A DNA stretch of 64,000 nucleotides from Pseudomonadota bacterium (lineage in GTDB: Bacteria; Pseudomonadota; Gammaproteobacteria; Thiotrichales; Thiotrichaceae). Positions 20,390 to 31,424 of this stretch are shown here, one piece after another. The notes beneath the pieces were generated by a model. That model saw only the letters and a list, made by a program, of their open reading frames with translations, did not search any database and had not been told where the DNA came from. The position numbers and the translations under genes are program-made. The stretch's first letter is position 1, and every line of letters starts with the position of its first letter. The DNA lies in assembly GCA_002747435.1 (NCBI GenBank), contig PDPH01000047.1, positions 110,853-174,852 of the forward strand, written 5' to 3'.

Positions 20390-21345
20390 TAGCTCCCGAA
20401 ATTCCTTTGTACAGGGCTACCTAGGAAACCTATATCCCCGCTGGCACCTTTGGAACCTTGCTTCCATTTCACGGCAAAACCGTTGGTATAGCGCAAATCA
20501 ATGCGCTCTATTTCACTGAAGGTATCCTGAAGCTCCCGTTCATAGCCTACTTTGAAGCGTTGGATACGTTTAGCTTGATCCTTATCGCCAATCAGTACGA
20601 CAGGTCCTTGCCGCAACTTCATCTGCCAAGCACCCCGTTCGTTTTCTGTCAGGGCAATAATCTCCAAACCCAATCCGCGTAGTGATTGCATCAAACTGAC
20701 ATAGCGCTCACCCATTTCCCGACCGTTATCATGCGGACTATAAATAAGCGGGATAATTCCCTGCTTATCAGGCAAAGAGCCGTAAAAAATCTCGCCATAG
20801 CGATTCAGCAAACGATCACTGCCCCAAAAGGCAATAGGTGCTTGGGATTCCACCGAAATAATTAACTGAGCAGGCCAAAGCTTGCGCAAACTAACATCTC
20901 TCACCCAATCATGGGCTTCCAATGTTCTCTCCAACTCCTGCGACTTTAACAAATACAAATTGGTCGCCAGATAAGGCTTGGCCAACGCCTCTAATTCATT
21001 CAAATCGTAATAACGAAAATCACCTTCCCACTGAACCTGTGCAATCGTCAGTGTCTCCGGCTTACTGATCCAAACTTTCAACCATAAAGCAGCACCCAAT
21101 AAAACCATTAAGCTGGCTAGTATTGTCGCCAACCTCAAAAATCCAGGCGAACCAACCCAAGCAGGCAAACCCCAAGTGCGTGATAGTTTGCTTTTAGCTC
21201 TGGATTTAGTTTTAGGTTTCAACTGCCGCGCCATTGGCTTAGTCTTGCGCGGTTTTGTCGCGCGCGACTTTGGCTTAACCGCCAACCTAGACTTTGCCCG
21301 AGCAGCGTTTTTGCGTGTTGTCGTTGTGCCTGCCTTGCGCACCAT
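20389..21345 (-). CDS. ftsQ: Cell division protein FtsQ with long Lys/Arg-rich N-terminus
   Basis: Position between ddl and ftsA, single TM, POTRA-like domain, HDWVRDVSLRKLWPAQLIISVESQAPIAFWG. Confidence 0.93.
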   Translation of the reverse strand: MVRKAGTTTTRKNAARAKSRLAVKPKSRATKPRKTKPMARQLKPKTKSRAKSKLSRTWGLPAWVGSPGFLRLATILASLMVLLGAALWLKVWISKPETLTIAQVQWEGDFRYYDLNELEALAKPYLATNLYLLKSQELERTLEAHDWVRDVSLRKLWPAQLIISVESQAPIAFWGSDRLLNRYGEIFYGSLPDKQGIIPLIYSPHDNGREMGERYVSLMQSLRGLGLEIIALTENERGAWQMKLRQGPVVLIGDKDQAKRIQRFKVGYERELQDTFSEIERIDLRYTNGFAVKWKQGSKGASGDIGFLGSPVQRNFGS

Positions 21346-22262
21346 TAAAGTGTTGTCTCCAATATACGCACTACCAGCGCATTAAAATCCATACCCATTG
21401 CACGTGCCGCCATTGGCACTAGACTGTGATCCGTCATTCCCGGATTCGTATTAGCTTCTAGCAACCAATGCTTACCTGACTGATCCCGCATCAGGTCTAT
21501 ACGTCCCCAAGCTCGGCCACCAAGGGTCTCAAAAGCCTTTAGTGCCAAAGCTTGCATCGCTTGCTCTTCAGCAGCATCTAAACCACAGGGGCAGAAATAC
21601 CGAGTATCATTGGAAACATACTTGGCCTCGTAGTCATAAAACTCACCAGGCACTTCAATACGAATGACCGGCAATGCTGTTCCCGCTAGCAAACTAACGG
21701 TGTATTCCCCTCCCGTAATCCAAGGTTCAGCAATCACTACCGAGTCACAACTGGCTGCTTTCTCATACGCAGCAGGCAATTCATCTGCCTGTTTTACCTT
21801 ACTTAAACCAATGCTCGAACCCTCCAAAGCTGGCTTAACCACCAAAGGCAAACCTAACTGCGCCACCACCGCATTAAAATCCGTAGTTGCGTCTAAAATG
21901 CAGAAATCAGGCGTAGTCAATCCCGTTCCTAACCACAAACGCTTCGTCGCCACCTTATCCATACTCAAAGCTGAGGCCATGACACCGCAGCCGGTATAAG
22001 GCACATTTAATAACTCCAACGCCCCTTGCAAAATACCGTCTTCACCATAACGACCGTGCAAAATATTAAAAACACGATCAAATTGCCCTGCTTGTAATAC
22101 CTGCAAAATATCACGTCCGACATCAATACCATGAGCATCAACACCGCTGTCCTGTAGCCCTTTCAGCACCGTAGCACCACTTTTTAAAGAAACTGGACGT
22201 TCTGCTGCCCAACCACCGTACAGCACAGCCACCTTGCCAAACTTGTCCTGACTTAAACTCAT
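21345..22262 (-). CDS. ddl: D-alanine--D-alanine ligase
   Basis: [44 protein letters not shown]. Confidence 0.96.
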   Translation of the reverse strand: MSLSQDKFGKVAVLYGGWAAERPVSLKSGATVLKGLQDSGVDAHGIDVGRDILQVLQAGQFDRVFNILHGRYGEDGILQGALELLNVPYTGCGVMASALSMDKVATKRLWLGTGLTTPDFCILDATTDFNAVVAQLGLPLVVKPALEGSSIGLSKVKQADELPAAYEKAASCDSVVIAEPWITGGEYTVSLLAGTALPVIRIEVPGEFYDYEAKYVSNDTRYFCPCGLDAAEEQAMQALALKAFETLGGRAWGRIDLMRDQSGKHWLLEANTNPGMTDHSLVPMAARAMGMDFNALVVRILETTL

Positions 22263-23710
22263 CGTCCATTGACCCCCTTATTATCATCCTGCTTAGCTGC
22301 TAACTTTTCCGGCAAACTGGCAGCCAAAGCCCCCACGCTACCCGCGCCTTGCGTCAGCAATACATCACCGTCCTGCAATATATGCTTCAAGACCCCCGGC
22401 ACATCTTCCACATCGGTCACAAAAATAGGATCTACTTTGCCACGAATACGAATCGCTCTAGCCAAAGCTCGACCATCCGCTCCGGGTATAGGGTGCTCAT
22501 TAGCTGGATAGACATCTAGCAAAACCAACACATCAGCCTCAGATAAAACCTGCGTAAAATCCTCAAACAAATCCCGTGTACGGGTATAACGGTGTGGCTG
22601 GAATATTTGTACTAAACGGCGCTCAGGCCAGACTCCCCGTGCTGCTTTCAGTGTTGCCAACATCTCACGCGGATGATGGCCATAATCATCCACCAAGGTC
22701 GCTTTGCCCTTGCCAAAATCAATGTCACCGTACAACTGAAACCGCCGTCCTACGCCATCAAACTTTTTCAGAGCGGCCAAAATAGCACTGTCAGACACAT
22801 CTAATTCTGTCGCCACTGCAATGGCAGCCAGCGCATTCAACACATTGTGCTGTCCGGGCAAATTCAACACAACGTCCAAGGCATCCCAACCCCGCTTAGC
22901 AAAGTGCACCGTAAAAAAGCTCTGCATACCTTTATAACGAACATTCGAAGCACGAATATCAGCCGCCTGCTCAATACCATACGTGATCGCTGGCCGATTA
23001 ACATCGGGCATAATTGCGCGTACATGCTCATCATCAACGCACAACACCACCAAACCGTAAAAAGGCAAATGATGTAAAAACTCAATAAATGTCTGCTTCA
23101 GGTGCGCAAAGTCACCCCCATAGGTCGACATATGGTCTTCATCAATATTCGTCACCACAGCCAACATAGGCTGTAAATGCAAAAACGAAGCATCGCTTTC
23201 GTCCGCCTCCGCAACGAGATACTCACCCGTGCCTAATTTGGAATTACAAGCTGAGCTATTCAGCTTGCCACCAATCACATAGGTCGGATCCATGCCCCCC
23301 TCAACCAGCAAACTGGTAATAAGACTGGTTGTTGTGGTTTTACCATGCGTCCCTGCAACAGCGATACCCTGACGAAAACGCATCAGCTCGGCTAACATTT
23401 CTGCGCGGCGTACAATAGGCATACGTTGCTCTCGTGCTGCCACTATTTCTGGGTTTTTGTCGTCAATCGCAGTCGACACCACAATGACATCAGCCCCTTC
23501 AATCTGGTGGGCTGCATGCCCTTTGAAAACAGTAATACCCAAGGACTCCAAGCGGCGCGTCATCACGCTTTCATTCACATCTGAGCCTGTGACGCTATAA
23601 CCTAAATTGGCAACGACCTCTGCAATCCCCCCCATACCTGCACCACCGATTCCGATGAAGTGCAAACGGTTAATGCGCTTGCGTAGTAAGCTGTCATTCC
23701 CTGCTTTCAT
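22259..23710 (-). CDS. murC: UDP-N-acetylmuramate--L-alanine ligase
   Basis: [40 protein letters not shown]. Confidence 0.98.
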   Translation of the reverse strand: MKAGNDSLLRKRINRLHFIGIGGAGMGGIAEVVANLGYSVTGSDVNESVMTRRLESLGITVFKGHAAHQIEGADVIVVSTAIDDKNPEIVAAREQRMPIVRRAEMLAELMRFRQGIAVAGTHGKTTTTSLITSLLVEGGMDPTYVIGGKLNSSACNSKLGTGEYLVAEADESDASFLHLQPMLAVVTNIDEDHMSTYGGDFAHLKQTFIEFLHHLPFYGLVVLCVDDEHVRAIMPDVNRPAITYGIEQAADIRASNVRYKGMQSFFTVHFAKRGWDALDVVLNLPGQHNVLNALAAIAVATELDVSDSAILAALKKFDGVGRRFQLYGDIDFGKGKATLVDDYGHHPREMLATLKAARGVWPERRLVQIFQPHRYTRTRDLFEDFTQVLSEADVLVLLDVYPANEHPIPGADGRALARAIRIRGKVDPIFVTDVEDVPGVLKHILQDGDVLLTQGAGSVGALAASLPEKLAAKQDDNKGVNGR

Positions 23711-24834
23711 ACTGGATCCCCTTGTTCTTTTATTCCCAGATCAAACGCATAGCCAGCATAAGCGGCACAAATTGCAGCTACTTGATCAGTCGCTGTTGGC
23801 TTCGCCAAATGACGCGCTGCAATGCCCATCTTAACCAAACGAGTTCTGTCTTTAAGCAAACCGCTTAAAACCTCAGCCAGTTTTTCAGGACTTAAATCCT
23901 TTTGCTGAATCAATAAGGCAGCCTCATTTTCTACCAGATACAACGCATTGGCCGTTTGATGATCATCCACAGCATAAGGATAAGGCACAAATACAGCGGC
24001 CAATCCTGCTGCGGCCACTTCTGCTACTGTTAATGCACCTGCACGACAAATAATCAAATCCGCCCAAGCATAAGCTTCAGCCATATCCTCAACAAAGGCG
24101 GTCACTTCTGCTGTGACAAATGACTTGCTGTAATTTTGTTGAGCTTCGTCCAGATTACGTGTTCCCGCCTGATGGCGCACTCTTGGACGTTGATTTTGGG
24201 GCAATAAAAACAAGGCTTTGGGCACAATGCTGTTTAAAGCAGCAGCACCTAAACTGCCACCAATGACCAACAGATGTAATGGCTCTGCCTCACGTTCAGC
24301 CATGCGCTCCATCGGCCTAGGCAAGCTTGCAATGGCCTGACGTACCGGATTACCAGTAGCTTCTACCTTAGCGCTAGCAGGAAAAGTACCCGGAAACCCC
24401 TCCAAAACCCGCTTACTTAGCCTAGAAAGTAATTTATTAGTTAAACCGGGTACAGCGTTTTGTTCATGAATAATCAGGGGCTTTGCCATTAAAGCAGCCA
24501 CCAAACCACCAGGCCCAGAAACAAAACCTCCCATTCCCAATACAACGACAGGCTTGTGTTTAAGCATAATGCCAATAGACTGAGCGACTGCGACCGCTAA
24601 ACGAACTGGAGCTAATAATAAGGCTAGCGCTCCTTTACCACGCAAACCACTAATAGTCAGCCAAGCCATAGGAATATCAGCCGCTGGTACTACTCTGGCC
24701 TCCAAGCCTGCACGTGTTCCCATCCAAACCACAGGAATACCCTGAGCCCGTAGAGCATTAGCAACGGCCAGACCTGGGTAAACATGCCCCCCTGTACCAC
24801 CTGCTGTAATTAAAATAGGACGTTTTTCAGACAT
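23707..24834 (-). CDS. murG: UDP-GlcNAc--lipid I transferase MurG
   Basis: [51 protein letters not shown]. Confidence 0.97.
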   Translation of the reverse strand: MSEKRPILITAGGTGGHVYPGLAVANALRAQGIPVVWMGTRAGLEARVVPAADIPMAWLTISGLRGKGALALLLAPVRLAVAVAQSIGIMLKHKPVVVLGMGGFVSGPGGLVAALMAKPLIIHEQNAVPGLTNKLLSRLSKRVLEGFPGTFPASAKVEATGNPVRQAIASLPRPMERMAEREAEPLHLLVIGGSLGAAALNSIVPKALFLLPQNQRPRVRHQAGTRNLDEAQQNYSKSFVTAEVTAFVEDMAEAYAWADLIICRAGALTVAEVAAAGLAAVFVPYPYAVDDHQTANALYLVENEAALLIQQKDLSPEKLAEVLSGLLKDRTRLVKMGIAARHLAKPTATDQVAAICAAYAGYAFDLGIKEQGDPV

Positions 24835-26095
24835 TTGCTGGCTTCCTTGCCGTATCCGACTGGAGTGTTCTTCTTGGTGCTAGCGCACTAACAGTACGCG
24901 CCTGATGCCGTTTCAGCTCACTGCTTGACATGCCAAATAAGCTAATTTGTGTATCACGATGTACCCGCATTAATAAGGCCATCGCCACCAATATACTGAT
25001 CAAACTACTACCACCGTAACTCACCAAAGGCAGCGTTAAACCTTTGGGTGGTAAAACGGCTAAATTAACCCCCACATGCAAAATAACCTGCAAACCTAAC
25101 CAAAACCCAATGCCGTAAGCGATATAAGCACCAAAGTGCAAACCCTGCTTATCCGCTTGGAAACCAATCACAAACGCACGGTAAACCATCCAAGCAAACA
25201 AAATCAGCACCACCAGCATGCCTATAAAGCCAAACTCTTCCGCTAAAACCGAAAAAATAAAGTCATTATGAGCCTCAGGTAGATAAAATAACTTTTCTAC
25301 CCCTGCCCCCAAACCATTACCAAACCAGCCACCATCACCTACCGCCATCAAAGCATGTACAGTTTGATAGCCCTTACCACTTTCATAAGCCCAAGGATTC
25401 CACCAAGCATCCACACGGTCTCCACGATAGCCCATCATAGCCAGCGGAATCATCACAGTCACAGCGCCCGCAAATAACAACCCCAGACGCTTCATGGGTA
25501 CACCACCCAAAAACAACATCCCCAAACCTACAACAATGACAATAACCGTTGAACCAAAATCAGGTTCTACAACGAGCAAACCACCAATCACACCTAAAAC
25601 AACCAGTGGAATGATTAAAGGTTGATAGGAAGGTGACTCAGCCAAACGCTTGCCGTGTCTAACCATATAACCCGCCAAATAGACAATCATGATCACTTTG
25701 ACTAACTCTGACACTTGCAAGCTCATAAAACCAAAGTTCAGCCAGCGACGACTGCCATTCACCTCATGCCCAATGCCCGGAATTAACACCAATAGCAACA
25801 GTAAAATCAAAATGGGTAGCAGCCCTACACCCAAACGCTCCCAAAAAACCGTACGCACCTGATACAACAACACCATTACAACCAGACCCAGCGCCATAAA
25901 GAGTAACTGGCGATTTAAATAGTAATAAGCATCGCTATACTGCTTTTCTGCCACCCAAAAAGAGGCTGAGCCTAAAATCACTAAACCAATGCCCAATAAG
26001 GCGAAAAAAGCCAACAATAAATCACGATCAACATAACGCGACCACTGAATACTGTCTAAACGCTCCAAACCAGTAAAAGGTTTATTAGTGTTCAT
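24827..26095 (-). CDS. ftsW: Peptidoglycan glycosyltransferase FtsW
   Basis: SEDS polytopic protein; HEVNGSRRWLNFGFMSLQVSELVKV; NLAVLPPKGLTLPLVSYGGSSL. Confidence 0.97.
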   Translation of the reverse strand: MNTNKPFTGLERLDSIQWSRYVDRDLLLAFFALLGIGLVILGSASFWVAEKQYSDAYYYLNRQLLFMALGLVVMVLLYQVRTVFWERLGVGLLPILILLLLLVLIPGIGHEVNGSRRWLNFGFMSLQVSELVKVIMIVYLAGYMVRHGKRLAESPSYQPLIIPLVVLGVIGGLLVVEPDFGSTVIVIVVGLGMLFLGGVPMKRLGLLFAGAVTVMIPLAMMGYRGDRVDAWWNPWAYESGKGYQTVHALMAVGDGGWFGNGLGAGVEKLFYLPEAHNDFIFSVLAEEFGFIGMLVVLILFAWMVYRAFVIGFQADKQGLHFGAYIAYGIGFWLGLQVILHVGVNLAVLPPKGLTLPLVSYGGSSLISILVAMALLMRVHRDTQISLFGMSSSELKRHQARTVSALAPRRTLQSDTARKPANV

Positions 26096-27477
26096 GCTGG
26101 TAAACCTCCGACACAATCGGCAAATACTTCACCGCGATGAACATAATGTTTAAACATGTCAAAACTGGCACAAGCAGGCGACAGCAAAACATTATCGCCC
26201 GGCAAAGCTAACTCTGCCGCCAATGCCACCGCAGACTGCATATCGTCCGCATAATGGCAAGGCACAATACCGGCAACAACGGTTGCTATTTTTTCAGCAT
26301 CCTCACCTAGCAACACTAATGCACGAGTCCCTGAACGTACCGCCTCAGCTAAGGGTGTAAAATCAGCACCTTTACCTTGTCCACCCGCAATCAAAACGGT
26401 TTGCCCAAGTAAACCTTTTAAAGCGGCTACGGTCGCTCCGACATTCGTTCCTTTAGAATCGTTATACCAATTCACACCACGACGCAATCGCACCCATTGA
26501 GTACGATGTGGCAAACCAGCAAACTCACGAACCGCTTGCAGCATAGCAGCTCGCGGCAAACCCACTGCCTCACCCAATGCCAATGCTGCCAAGGCGTTCA
26601 TGGCATTGTGAGTACCCGCCAAACGCATCTCATCCAAAGCCAGCAAACACTCACTACCACGCGCCAAGCATATTTTTCCTTGCTGCTTAAGCAAGCCATA
26701 TTGCCCCGCTTCAGGCGCAGACTCACCAAAACTAAAACAACACCCTGTTTGCGTTTGTATACTGGCAGACATAGCCATCACCAGCGCATCGTCCCGATTA
26801 AAAACAGCGCACTGGCAATGCTGATAAATCACCTGTTTCGCCCGAGCATAGTCCGCCAAATCAGTATAACGATCCATATGATCTTCACTGACATTAAGAA
26901 CTACCGCAGCCTTGGCTTGGAGTGAATACGTTGTTTCCAATTGAAAACTAGACAACTCCAGTATGTAATAATCAGGTATGGGTTCAAGCAACATATCCAA
27001 GGCCACAAAACCCAAATTACCTCCGGCATAAGCGCGCAAACCTGCTTGCTGTGCCATTAAAGCAAGCAAGCTTGTTACACTGCTTTTGCCATTAGAGCCG
27101 GTGATCGCCAGAATCGGTGCCTGTGCTTCACGCACAAATAACTCCACATCACCAATAACTTCAACACCTTGTTGTTGAGCTGCTTGAATCTCAGGCATTG
27201 CTATAGCAACACCCGGACTAACAACCAATGTTTTAGCGTGCAAAAACCACTGCTTGGCCTGACTAAAAGCACCAAAATGGCAAGGTACATCTGCAAATTC
27301 CGTAGCCATCAACTCCCCCCCCGGAGGCTGGGAACGACTATCCACCGCCGCAAACTTAATCCCCTTGCGACGCAAATAGCGAGCGATTGACAGTCCCGTT
27401 TGTCCCAGACCGACAACCAAGGTATCCCAATTGTTAATTGGCTGCGTACTCACAAAATGACACTCTTTATTAAACAA
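26092..27477 (-). CDS. murD: UDP-N-acetylmuramoylalanine--D-glutamate ligase
   Basis: VVGLGQTGLSIARYL; AITGSNGKSSVTSLL; WYNDSKGTNVGATVAAL. A GTG start at 27453 is possible. Confidence 0.97.
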   Translation of the reverse strand: MFNKECHFVSTQPINNWDTLVVGLGQTGLSIARYLRRKGIKFAAVDSRSQPPGGELMATEFADVPCHFGAFSQAKQWFLHAKTLVVSPGVAIAMPEIQAAQQQGVEVIGDVELFVREAQAPILAITGSNGKSSVTSLLALMAQQAGLRAYAGGNLGFVALDMLLEPIPDYYILELSSFQLETTYSLQAKAAVVLNVSEDHMDRYTDLADYARAKQVIYQHCQCAVFNRDDALVMAMSASIQTQTGCCFSFGESAPEAGQYGLLKQQGKICLARGSECLLALDEMRLAGTHNAMNALAALALGEAVGLPRAAMLQAVREFAGLPHRTQWVRLRRGVNWYNDSKGTNVGATVAALKGLLGQTVLIAGGQGKGADFTPLAEAVRSGTRALVLLGEDAEKIATVVAGIVPCHYADDMQSAVALAAELALPGDNVLLSPACASFDMFKHYVHRGEVFADCVGGLPA

Positions 27478-27481
27478 ATAC

Positions 27482-28564
27482 CTAGCGAATTTTCAAAGTC
27501 GCCAGACCAATCATCACCAAAATGACCGTAATGATCCAAAATCGAACAATCACTTTAGGCTCAGGCCAGCCTTTCTTTTCATAGTGGTGATGTAGTGGTG
27601 CCATACGAAAAATGCGTTTACCACCCGTCGCCTTGAAATACCCGACCTGCATAATTACCGATAGCGTTTCCAGTACGAATACTCCTCCCATAATCGCCAA
27701 CACCACTTCCTGTCTAACCACGACAGCAACAATGCCCAGTGCTGCACCCAAAGCGAGCGCCCCGACATCGCCCATAAATACCTGAGCTGGATAAGTGTTA
27801 AACCACAAAAAACCTAAGCCAGCGCCAAAAATAGCACCACAAAAAATAACAATCTCACCAGCACCGGCTACACGCGGGATGCCTAAATATTGAGAAATCG
27901 TAGCGTGACCACTACCATAAGCAAAAATAGCTAAACCGCCAGCTACCAAAATAGTTGGCATTATGGCCAAGCCATCCAGGCCATCGGTCAGATTGACCGC
28001 ATTACTAGAGCCGACCACGACCAAGTAAACCCAGGGAATAAATAAGTACCCCATTTGCCAATGCGCCTCTTTAAAAATGGGCATAAACAAAGTGGTTTCC
28101 GTTGATGTTTGTGCTGAAAAAAACAAATAACAGGCGGCAATAAAACCAATAGCACTCAAAGCTACATATTTTTGTTTAGCAGTCAAACCTAAATTACGGC
28201 GTTGTTTTAGCTTGATATAGTCATCCAAACCACCTACCAAACCAAACCCCAACGTCACCCCGAGTACTACCCAAACATAACGATTACTTAAATCTGCCCA
28301 TAATAGGGTGGATACAGCAATCGCCAAAATAATCATTACCCCGCCCATGGTTGGCGTACCAGCTTTCATCTGATGTTGCGGGCCATCTTCACGAATGTAT
28401 TGACCTATTTTCAAACGAGTTAACGCACGTATCACTCCAGGTCCAGCCCAAAGCGCGATAAACAAGGCGGTTAACAAGCCCAAAATGCTCCTTAAAGTCA
28501 GGTACTGAAATACGCTAAAACCACTATAAAACTCGCTTAACGCTTTGAACAACCAAACCAACAT
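27482..28564 (-). CDS. mraY: Phospho-N-acetylmuramoyl-pentapeptide-transferase
   Basis: [48 protein letters not shown]. Confidence 0.98.
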   Translation of the reverse strand: MLVWLFKALSEFYSGFSVFQYLTLRSILGLLTALFIALWAGPGVIRALTRLKIGQYIREDGPQHQMKAGTPTMGGVMIILAIAVSTLLWADLSNRYVWVVLGVTLGFGLVGGLDDYIKLKQRRNLGLTAKQKYVALSAIGFIAACYLFFSAQTSTETTLFMPIFKEAHWQMGYLFIPWVYLVVVGSSNAVNLTDGLDGLAIMPTILVAGGLAIFAYGSGHATISQYLGIPRVAGAGEIVIFCGAIFGAGLGFLWFNTYPAQVFMGDVGALALGAALGIVAVVVRQEVVLAIMGGVFVLETLSVIMQVGYFKATGGKRIFRMAPLHHHYEKKGWPEPKVIVRFWIITVILVMIGLATLKIR

Positions 28565-29943
28565 CAGGATTTTTCCCCCTTGCAAGTTTGCTCAGGTTGC
28601 TCAATCAAGGCTGCAACCACACGCTCCATACGTGCAGAACGAGAACCTTTCACTAATACCTTGGTTCCTGAAGCTAAATTTGGCTTTAAGGCCAACAACA
28701 AATCATCTAACTGTTTAAAAGCCTGAGCACCTGCACCAAAACTATTAGCTGCGTACTGACTCAGTGCACCCAACGTAAATAGGGTATTAATGCCCGCTGC
28801 TGCCGCTTGGCGACCTATCCATTTATGATCATCCAATCCCGCTTCCCCTAATTCGGCCATATTGCCCAAGACCAATATCTTATTGCCTGGCATATCTGCT
28901 AGGACATTAATTGCCGCCGCTACAGAAGCTGGATTGGCATTATAAGTATCATCTACCACTAAACTGCCTTTAATACCTTTGTGTGGGCATAAGCGCCCTT
29001 TTATCGCCTGGATAGACTCAAGCCCCTGACGAATAGACTCCAAGCTCAATCCCAAGCTATAAGCTGCCGCTGCTGCTGCCAAAGCATTCATTTGATTATG
29101 CCTACCCAACAGTTTCAGTTTTACCGACACAGCTTGTCCGCTTCTGGTACAGTGAATCATGAAACCCTTGTCATCATTAATGCCCTGCATATCCGCAGGA
29201 ACATCCATACCAAAACTAACAACCTCACGACCCAAGTTCAGACCCAGCCAGTAATCAGCATGAATATCATCTGCATTAATAATGGCAATACCTGAGTCGC
29301 TTAGACCATTAAAGATTTCACCTTTAGCACGCGCCACACCCGCAATATCCCCAAAACCTTCCAAGTGAGCTGCACCTGCATTATTCAAAATCGCCACATC
29401 AGGACAGGCAATGCGCGTCAGGTAGTCAATTTCACCGAAATGATTAGCCCCCATTTCAATCACAGCAAACTGATCTGCCTCACGTAAGCGCAATAAAGTC
29501 AAAGGCATACCAATATCATTATTGAGATTACCCATAGTTGCCAAAGTCTGCCCATGCACCGATAAAATAGCGCTCAGCATCTCTTTCAAAGTCGTTTTGC
29601 CATTACTACCAGTCAATCCAATCACAGGATGTTGGTAGCGCTGTCGCCAGCCTGCTGCAAATCGTCCCAAAGCCAAACGCACATCATCAACCAGCAATTG
29701 CGGAATATCGGCCTCTATTGCCCTAGATACCAAAGCAGCACTGGCTCTACCCGCGACTTGAGTCACAAAATCATGTGCATCAAAGCGCTCACCCTTCAAA
29801 GCCAAAAACAAGTCACCAAGCTGTACTTGTCTAGAGTCACGCTCTACACGCTCAATGGCAATATTGGCAGCTCGCCTTGTATCAGTACCATGTAAACGTG
29901 CTCCGCATAAATCAGCTACCTCTGTCAGCATTAACCAAGTCAT
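28564..29943 (-). CDS. murF: UDP-N-acetylmuramoyl-tripeptide--D-alanyl-D-alanine ligase
   Basis: [37 protein letters not shown]; likely start [13 protein letters not shown]. Confidence 0.97.
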   Translation of the reverse strand: MTWLMLTEVADLCGARLHGTDTRRAANIAIERVERDSRQVQLGDLFLALKGERFDAHDFVTQVAGRASAALVSRAIEADIPQLLVDDVRLALGRFAAGWRQRYQHPVIGLTGSNGKTTLKEMLSAILSVHGQTLATMGNLNNDIGMPLTLLRLREADQFAVIEMGANHFGEIDYLTRIACPDVAILNNAGAAHLEGFGDIAGVARAKGEIFNGLSDSGIAIINADDIHADYWLGLNLGREVVSFGMDVPADMQGINDDKGFMIHCTRSGQAVSVKLKLLGRHNQMNALAAAAAAYSLGLSLESIRQGLESIQAIKGRLCPHKGIKGSLVVDDTYNANPASVAAAINVLADMPGNKILVLGNMAELGEAGLDDHKWIGRQAAAAGINTLFTLGALSQYAANSFGAGAQAFKQLDDLLLALKPNLASGTKVLVKGSRSARMERVVAALIEQPEQTCKGEKS

Positions 29944-31424
29944 GCAGCACTCTCCCACAAAGCCGAGGATGCTTGTGCTCTATCATCAAAAGGCACGGTA
30001 CGATCAGCCAGAATTTGCACTGTTTCATGACCTTTGCCAGCAATTAGTACCGTATCCCCCGCCCCTGCTTGTTGAATAGCCCAGCGAATCGCTTTGCCCC
30101 GATCATGCTCAAACACAAGCTGAGCACTTTCTGCAAAACCTGTGGCTATATCTGCAAAAATACTGGCTGGCGACTCAGTGCGTGGATTGTCATCGGTCAC
30201 AATCACCTGATCCGCTAGCCGCTCAGCCACTGCCGCCATTAAGGGACGCTTGCCCTTATCACGATCACCACCACAACCAAACACACATAACAAACGCCCC
30301 GTGGTATGTACACGAACTGCCTTTAATACCTGTTCCAACGCACCGGGGGTGTGTGCATAATCGACAACCGTCAAAGCAGCGCCCACGGGGCCTTGTACAC
30401 GTTCCATACGACCTGGCACAGTTTTAACCTGCCGCAAGGCATTGAGCGCATCGTCTAAGCCAATCCCCTTACCCAATAAAACAGCCAGCGTTGCCAACAA
30501 ATTATGTAGATTAAACTGCCCTAATACTGGCGCTCTTAACAAGCCAGCCCCCACCGGGGTTACTATTTCCGCTTCAATACCTGCTTGAGTAAAACGAACC
30601 TGTTTAGCCATAACAGACCTCGGCGGATAATTATCCACATCACCCACACCATAAGCGCTTAATTGCACATCAGTGTGTTGCAAGTCCCTCCAGATACTTT
30701 GCCCAAAGGCATCATCAAGATTTAAAACGACCTGCCGCAAACCAGGCCAGAAAAACAAACGGCGTTTAGCTTCAGCATAAGCCTCCACAGTGCCGTGGTA
30801 ATCCAAATGATCACGGGTCAGATTGGTTAATACCGCTGTATGAAATGGCACAGCATTCACCCTGCCTTGGTCTAAAGCATGCGAAGAAACTTCCATAGCT
30901 AGCGCAGTAAAATCCTGCTGGCGTAAATCGTGTAAATGCTGTTGGACACGAATGGCATCGGGTGTTGTATGCGTCGCTACTTGCAAACGACCCGGCATGC
31001 CAATTCCCAAGGTTCCCAATACAGCCGCCTTATCGCCTAATACTTGGAGCGCCTCACTAATGAAGTGAGTCACTGAAGTTTTACCATCCGTCCCCGTCAC
31101 ACCAACAACAAATAAATCTTTTGCAGGCTGCTGATAAAAACGGGCTGCTATCTCACCTAATAGATTCGCCAAATTCGGTACAGCGATCAGCGGCACCGCC
31201 AACTTAGGCAAAACATCTACACCCTCTGGCTCATACACCACAGCAATAGCCCCAGCAACGACAGCATCTTGCGCATAAAGTATTCCATGAGCTTTTGTAC
31301 CTTGCAGGGCGATAAAAACTTCACCCGGTACTAATTGGCGATGATCCAGAGACAAACCAGCCACTGGCATAGCGTACGGTGGCAAATCAGTAACAAAACC
31401 TTGCAATAAAGCAGATAACATCAT
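29940..31424 (-). CDS. murE: UDP-N-acetylmuramoyl-L-alanyl-D-glutamate--2,6-diaminopimelate ligase
   Basis: VGVTGTDGKTSVTHF; DYAHTPGALEQVLKAV; TDDNPRTESP motif for mDAP ligases. Confidence 0.97.
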   Translation of the reverse strand: MMLSALLQGFVTDLPPYAMPVAGLSLDHRQLVPGEVFIALQGTKAHGILYAQDAVVAGAIAVVYEPEGVDVLPKLAVPLIAVPNLANLLGEIAARFYQQPAKDLFVVGVTGTDGKTSVTHFISEALQVLGDKAAVLGTLGIGMPGRLQVATHTTPDAIRVQQHLHDLRQQDFTALAMEVSSHALDQGRVNAVPFHTAVLTNLTRDHLDYHGTVEAYAEAKRRLFFWPGLRQVVLNLDDAFGQSIWRDLQHTDVQLSAYGVGDVDNYPPRSVMAKQVRFTQAGIEAEIVTPVGAGLLRAPVLGQFNLHNLLATLAVLLGKGIGLDDALNALRQVKTVPGRMERVQGPVGAALTVVDYAHTPGALEQVLKAVRVHTTGRLLCVFGCGGDRDKGKRPLMAAVAERLADQVIVTDDNPRTESPASIFADIATGFAESAQLVFEHDRGKAIRWAIQQAGAGDTVLIAGKGHETVQILADRTVPFDDRAQASSALWESAA

